From contig JAAMPI010000027.1 in assembly GCA_013054445.1 (NCBI GenBank), positions 1 through 64,000 on the forward strand: 64,000 nucleotides of DNA, read 5' to 3'. The DNA is from Cudoniella acicularis (lineage: Eukaryota > Ascomycota > Leotiomycetes > Helotiales > Helotiaceae). Shown one piece after another: positions 60,010-64,000 of this stretch; the first letter of the stretch is position 1; each line of letters begins with the position of its first letter. Both the position numbers and the translations under genes were made by a program. The notes beneath the pieces were generated by a model that was given only the letters and a program-made list of their open reading frames with translations, did not search any database and was not told the DNA's origin.

Positions 60010-62276
60010 GAAGGATAGTAATTTGCCTTCGCAGGTGCGCGAATACCGGCTCGGTTTAGTAACTTGCTCTTTCGAACAGGTTGGAGTTCGGCGGCTCTTT
60101 TTTGTATCAAATTAGTATTTTTGGGTTTTAAAGGAGGAAACTTATCCAAATGAATGTAATTTAAACACAAATCTTATCTCTTTTCATTTTATCTATTAAC
60201 AATCAGAATCCCGTTTTTGACAACTCTAAGTTAAAAATCTCATACTTTGTCACAACGGAGATGCATAGCCGCACTAGAACTTCAAAGCTAGCAGTCGGGT
60301 AAGTCCTCCACTCGATCCCGAAATATGAAACCACAGACTCACAAAGACTGATACCCGAATAGGATATGCAGTTTTCTTACGTCAAGCCATTAAGAAAAGC
60401 GCCACGAAAATCGGCGTCGCCGTCGATGCCGTCTACGACAACTTCCAAGGCCATGAAGGATTTCAAGAAGTTTACGTTCTGTTGTTCCTTAACTGGCATT
60501 GCTCGATTTAGAAGCAACTTACAATCAGGAGGAGTTGAGTTATAGTGGTAGAGAAATGTACGTTATGGTTTCATATTGGGTTTGCTGCATCTTGGGTAAG
60601 ACGAGAGGCCCTCCCTCGACCCTCGAGATGCACTGGATTCATTCGTAATCAGCGATTACGCCCCCAAAGACTATCTTCAAAAGCTTACCAGCCTTCCCGC
60701 CAATCCATACCACTCTATCCGTAAATCTCAAAAGTCAAGAGAATGGAGCCAGCCACATAGGCATCGACGTCCCAAAGTCCTCACCGAGATGCAGATGCAT
60801 GCAACATCACCAATTCAGAATATTCTACCGGATTTCCGGGGAGCCTCTCAATAGTGAGATGTTTCAAGTATGAATCAATTGGTTGGTATCTTTGGTCATG
60901 GGAAAACTCAGATGTTGTAAGCAGCCGAAACGTGGAGATGCCTCCAAGACTACGTACTCGATCTGCGACCCAAGATGCTGTGTGATGGGAAGAGCCCTAG
61001 GGGCCTCTTCCGTGGACTAATTCAAGGCCGGCTTATTTTGCCAGAATTCTCTCCGAAGGGTATGCGGTCGCTCTAAGCTTACTTCAATATTGTTCGATCG
61101 GATACTAAATTTAAGTTATAAGTCCTAGCTGTGAAGTCTACTGGGTTGGGTAAAGCCACATCTGATTTTGCAACCCAGCACAGCTGTGCCGTTGAATTAT
61201 TCTTCTGCAAAGCTAATCAAAGTCATTATTCTAGAACTCTTTGCGCTTCTTCACTTCTTTGCGTTTAAACCATTCGGTGGTTGGGTGGAAGCAGGAAAGC
61301 GGCGTTTTCCCTCGGGGTCCGGATAGGAGCCGAGCTTCCGGATAGATGTGTGACGGCATGAAGTTTGACGTCGTGTTTCCTCAAACAAGTGTTCGTGTCG
61401 TAGTGGCTGCTGATTTTAAATCCTGTTGTAAAGTGTTTTGGGTGCGCTTTACGTAGGATGGCGAGGCAGGCCAAGAAGAGAGACCCCGATTGGTGTGAGG
61501 GGTGTGCATAGGCTATGATTGCCTATTCTGTCAGTAATGCCCCGTTGGGTATCTGCAATAAGGCAATGGTTCTTGAAGCTCTTTCGGGATAGACGGCAAC
61601 ATTTATATTGCAATAGGAGGAAAGTGTTCCTTCCCGTCCGCTCCCCTCATATTTACTTCTGTTATTCTGAAGAGGGTACATGAAAATATATAGCTAAAAT
61701 TTATTAGCCAAAATTCGTCAGATGGATTGAATGCGCCTTTTTGCCTGGATTAGTAATCTAGTATTTTTTATCAGCCACTGATCTCAAAACCCATGCAAGC
61801 TTATAAAAAGCTCAGGGTGCGATTGGGAAAAGTCTCATGGTCGTGCGGAGACTCAGAGTCTATGAAAAAATGTGCAGATCTCTCTTTAAGCCAATTACTA
61901 CTTACAAAAAATGGCAATGAAAAAGTTTCTTGTGGTGGAAATAGAGTTATCCCCAGCTTGTGGGGGAAAGGATGTTATGTCCGAGACGACGACGGAGAAG
62001 CCATCAACTACAAAAGCTTGCGACAATCAGTTCTGGATTGCACCGTGTGCATTGTTTATATCTCCACTGGGCCTAGCTTCAAAAGCACCACTTTCCTGTA
62101 TATAAGAGGCCTCCCACCCCGAGATCCAGTACTCTTCCTCTTCTTCTTCAATCAATCCTACATCTTTATCTCCACAGATCTCAATTCTCGGTCTTACAGT
62201 TCGGATAGTGCCCGCATTTAAATCATTTAAATTCCGAAGAAAATCAAGAAGTCCGAAGTCGGAAAGTAAAATCGAG
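60010..62276. other. Intergenic region with a possible gene relic
   Basis: No complete gene. At 60363-60510 a stretch reads as coding (AVFLRQAIKKSATKIGVAVD, then DNFQGHEGFQEVY). It might follow a short ATG exon at 60262 across an intron, but the frames do not join, and it soon meets stops. The rest is featureless. The right end is the promoter of the MDR oxidoreductase. Confidence 0.35.
62099..62106 (+). promoter_or_regulatory. TATA box of the MDR oxidoreductase gene
   Basis: TATATAAG about 171 bp upstream of the ATG at 62277, followed by a pyrimidine-rich leader. Confidence 0.6.
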
Positions 62277-63479
62277 ATGACAACCCACCAGGCGCTTGTC
62301 CTCAATTCCACTTCCGCTCCCCTATCCTTCGAAACCCGTTCAATCCCGGTCGCAGGACCAGGAAGTGTTGTCATTCGAGTCCTTGGAACCTATATTCTCC
62401 CCTACCTATCGTCCATCCTTGACGGCTCCCTCCCGTATGCACTCTATCCTCCACTCGTCCCAGGCTCGAACTGCATTGGTCGCGTGCACGCGGTTGGTCC
62501 CGATGCCACTTCTTTGTCAGAAGCACAGTTAGTTCTCTGTGATATGACAGTGAGAGCGAGAGATGATCCGAGCAAGGCGATTCTGATGGGACTTCATGGC
62601 GGTGCTGCAATGAGGCTGATGGAAGGAGAGTGGAGAGACGGCTGCTTTGCGCAATATGCGAAATTCCCACTAGAGAACTGTTTCGCGCTCGATGAGGAGC
62701 TGCTTTGTGGAAAGATGGGATATACGATTGAGGATTTGTGTACAATTCCAAGTGAGTTGTCTTTCAAGTTTCAGCGATTTACGCGAAAATATTCTGCAAG
62801 TAAACAGCAATCAACACTTGAATGCTAACAACCATGCGCAGGTTTTCTGGTGCCATTCGGCGGACTTTCCGACATTGGCGTACTTCCAGGTGATACCGTC
62901 ATCGTCGCACCTGCCACTGGTAGATTTGGAGGTGGTGCAGTAACGACTGCTCTGGCAATAGGGGCTAGCGTCGTTGCTTGTGGAAGGAACGAAGGTGTAC
63001 TAACTGCCATGAACAAAGTTTTCGGTGACACAGGGAGACTTACGACATTGATCCTCACTGGAGATGTCGAAAAGGACACTAAAGCAATGATAAAGGCAGC
63101 AGGAAATGGTGGAAAGGGAGCAGATGCATATATCAATTTCTCACCCGCGGCAGCAGCGGGCTCGACACATATCTCTGCCGCACTTGCGGCTTTGAAGTTT
63201 GGTGGAAGAGCTGTATTCATGGGCGGTATCCCGGGAAAAGTTCAGATTGATTATATCTTGGTTATGTTGAAGAGCTTGCGAATTCAGGGAAAATTCATGT
63301 ATGAGAGAGACACGGTAGCCAAGATGGTTAAGATGATTGAGAAAGGAAATTTGAAATTGGGCGAGATGCACACTGGGGCAAAGACAGTTGCAAAGTTCGG
63401 GTTGGAGGATATCCAAGAGGCAATGCAAGTGGCGAAGAAAGAGAGTGGTTGGGGAAAGCAAGTTGTGCTGTTGCCTTGA
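62277..63479 (+). CDS. MDR-superfamily oxidoreductase (alcohol dehydrogenase/quinone reductase-like), zinc ligands absent
   Basis: NAD(P)-dependent medium-chain reductase. Two exons, 62277-62751 and 62842-63479 (intron GTGAGT..GCAG), 370 residues. N-terminal GroES-like domain: SIPVAGPGSVVIRVLG .. LVPGSNCIGRVHAVG. Here the usual GHE zinc/catalytic triplet reads GSN, and the cysteine expected ~20 residues earlier is missing; no four-Cys structural zinc loop is present. The Rossmann part shows DTVIVAPATGRFGGGAV (dinucleotide-binding loop), then VVACGRN, then FGGRAVFMGGIPG. The C-terminus is GKQVVLLP. It is thus best seen as a zinc-independent reductase. The frame upstream of the ATG stays open, but only to a GTG. 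Substrate unknown. Confidence 0.88.
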
Positions 63480-64000
63480 GCATTATTTTCACTTCCTCTA
63501 ATTAATTATTCTCGGAGCTATGGTTTGAAACAATATGCAATATGTCTTTTTTGGAACGCTTTTGCACAGACCTATGCTCATATTTCTCTTCTTGACGTTC
63601 TCTCTAGAAAAGCCCTGCAAAATGAGGCACATAAATGTGCACGAGCCCCCCTATTTCTCACGAGCTGATACACTGTTGCCACTTAACGAAACTTCATCAT
63701 TATTAATTTGTTGTCCCTCGAGGAATTCAACAGTGTCTCCTTGTTTAGCAATGTAATTAGCTTGTAGAAAAATGGTCTTCTCCATTATTTCCTACCTAGC
63801 ACAAGGGAACAAGGGAATTAGCCTCCTACCTCGCTACATGGTACAGTATCCCTGCTCTGCAAGGGGTTTTTGAATGATGCAAGATACCGGGGTTCATGCC
63901 TCAATCGTACTTCTGCACACATTGTCCGGGTACATCCGATGATCCGGTAATTTTTTACGAGATATGAGGTCAACGTAGGATCAAGGAGAAGTACCGAGGG
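63480..64000. other. Right end, no gene seen
   Basis: 3' flank of the oxidoreductase and featureless sequence up to the window edge. Confidence 0.5.

Noticed and set aside
60262..60510. Possible two-exon gene
   Set aside because: The donor at 60299 and acceptor near 60361 do not join the two coding-looking pieces in frame, and stops follow soon.

Overview
The window is eukaryotic, from a filamentous ascomycete (Pezizomycotina; a Leotiomycetes/Helotiales-like fungus is my best guess, unproven). The evidence is short GT..AG introns of 46-140 nt with CTAAC/CTGAC-type branch points, long gene-free spacers, and fungal families: a fungal-type ATP sulfurylase with an APS-kinase-like C-terminus, a WSC-domain wall protein, a fungal rhodopsin-like membrane protein, a 2EXR protein, and an Ascomycota-specific giant protein. 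I see no rRNA, tRNA, CRISPR array or intact transposon.

Left part (1-21 kb): a 3.4 kb gene-free flank, then PAPS reductase (minus, 3406-4914), a 5 kb spacer, phosphoserine phosphatase (plus, 10168-11592), a 1111-residue probable nuclear protein of unknown function (minus, 12030-15533), the Fe-S biogenesis factor ISD11 (minus, four short exons, 16870-17578) and ATP sulfurylase (plus, six exons, 18792-20953). Four of these five genes serve sulfate assimilation, serine/cysteine supply or cysteine-sulfur use. A decamer resembling the CYS-3/MetR bZIP site is doubled upstream of PAPS reductase and recurs near the others.

Middle (21-45 kb): a 1335-residue member of a fungal family of unknown function (22841-26986), an AT-rich stretch, a GPI-anchored Ser/Thr-rich wall protein, a hypothetical protein, an aldo-keto reductase, a frameshifted gene of an unknown fungal family (34730-35774), a degenerate WSC-domain gene (36322-38749), a rhodopsin-like seven-helix protein with a frameshifted tail, and a 2EXR protein.

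Right part (45-64 kb): an L-type amino acid permease, a KamA-type radical SAM protein with a mitochondrial-looking N-terminus, an aquaglyceroporin, a tandem pair of 4'-phosphopantetheinyl transferase and O-methyltransferase, a small hypothetical gene, an NmrA-like gene split by one base in an A-run, and a zinc-less MDR oxidoreductase.

A recurring feature from 35 to 60 kb is single-base frame breaks, about half of them in short homopolymers, in genes that otherwise read coherently. Either several accessory genes are decaying or this part of the assembly holds uncorrected indels; raw reads would decide. All exon models were made by eye from splice signals, frame continuity and remembered family motifs; no database search was run.
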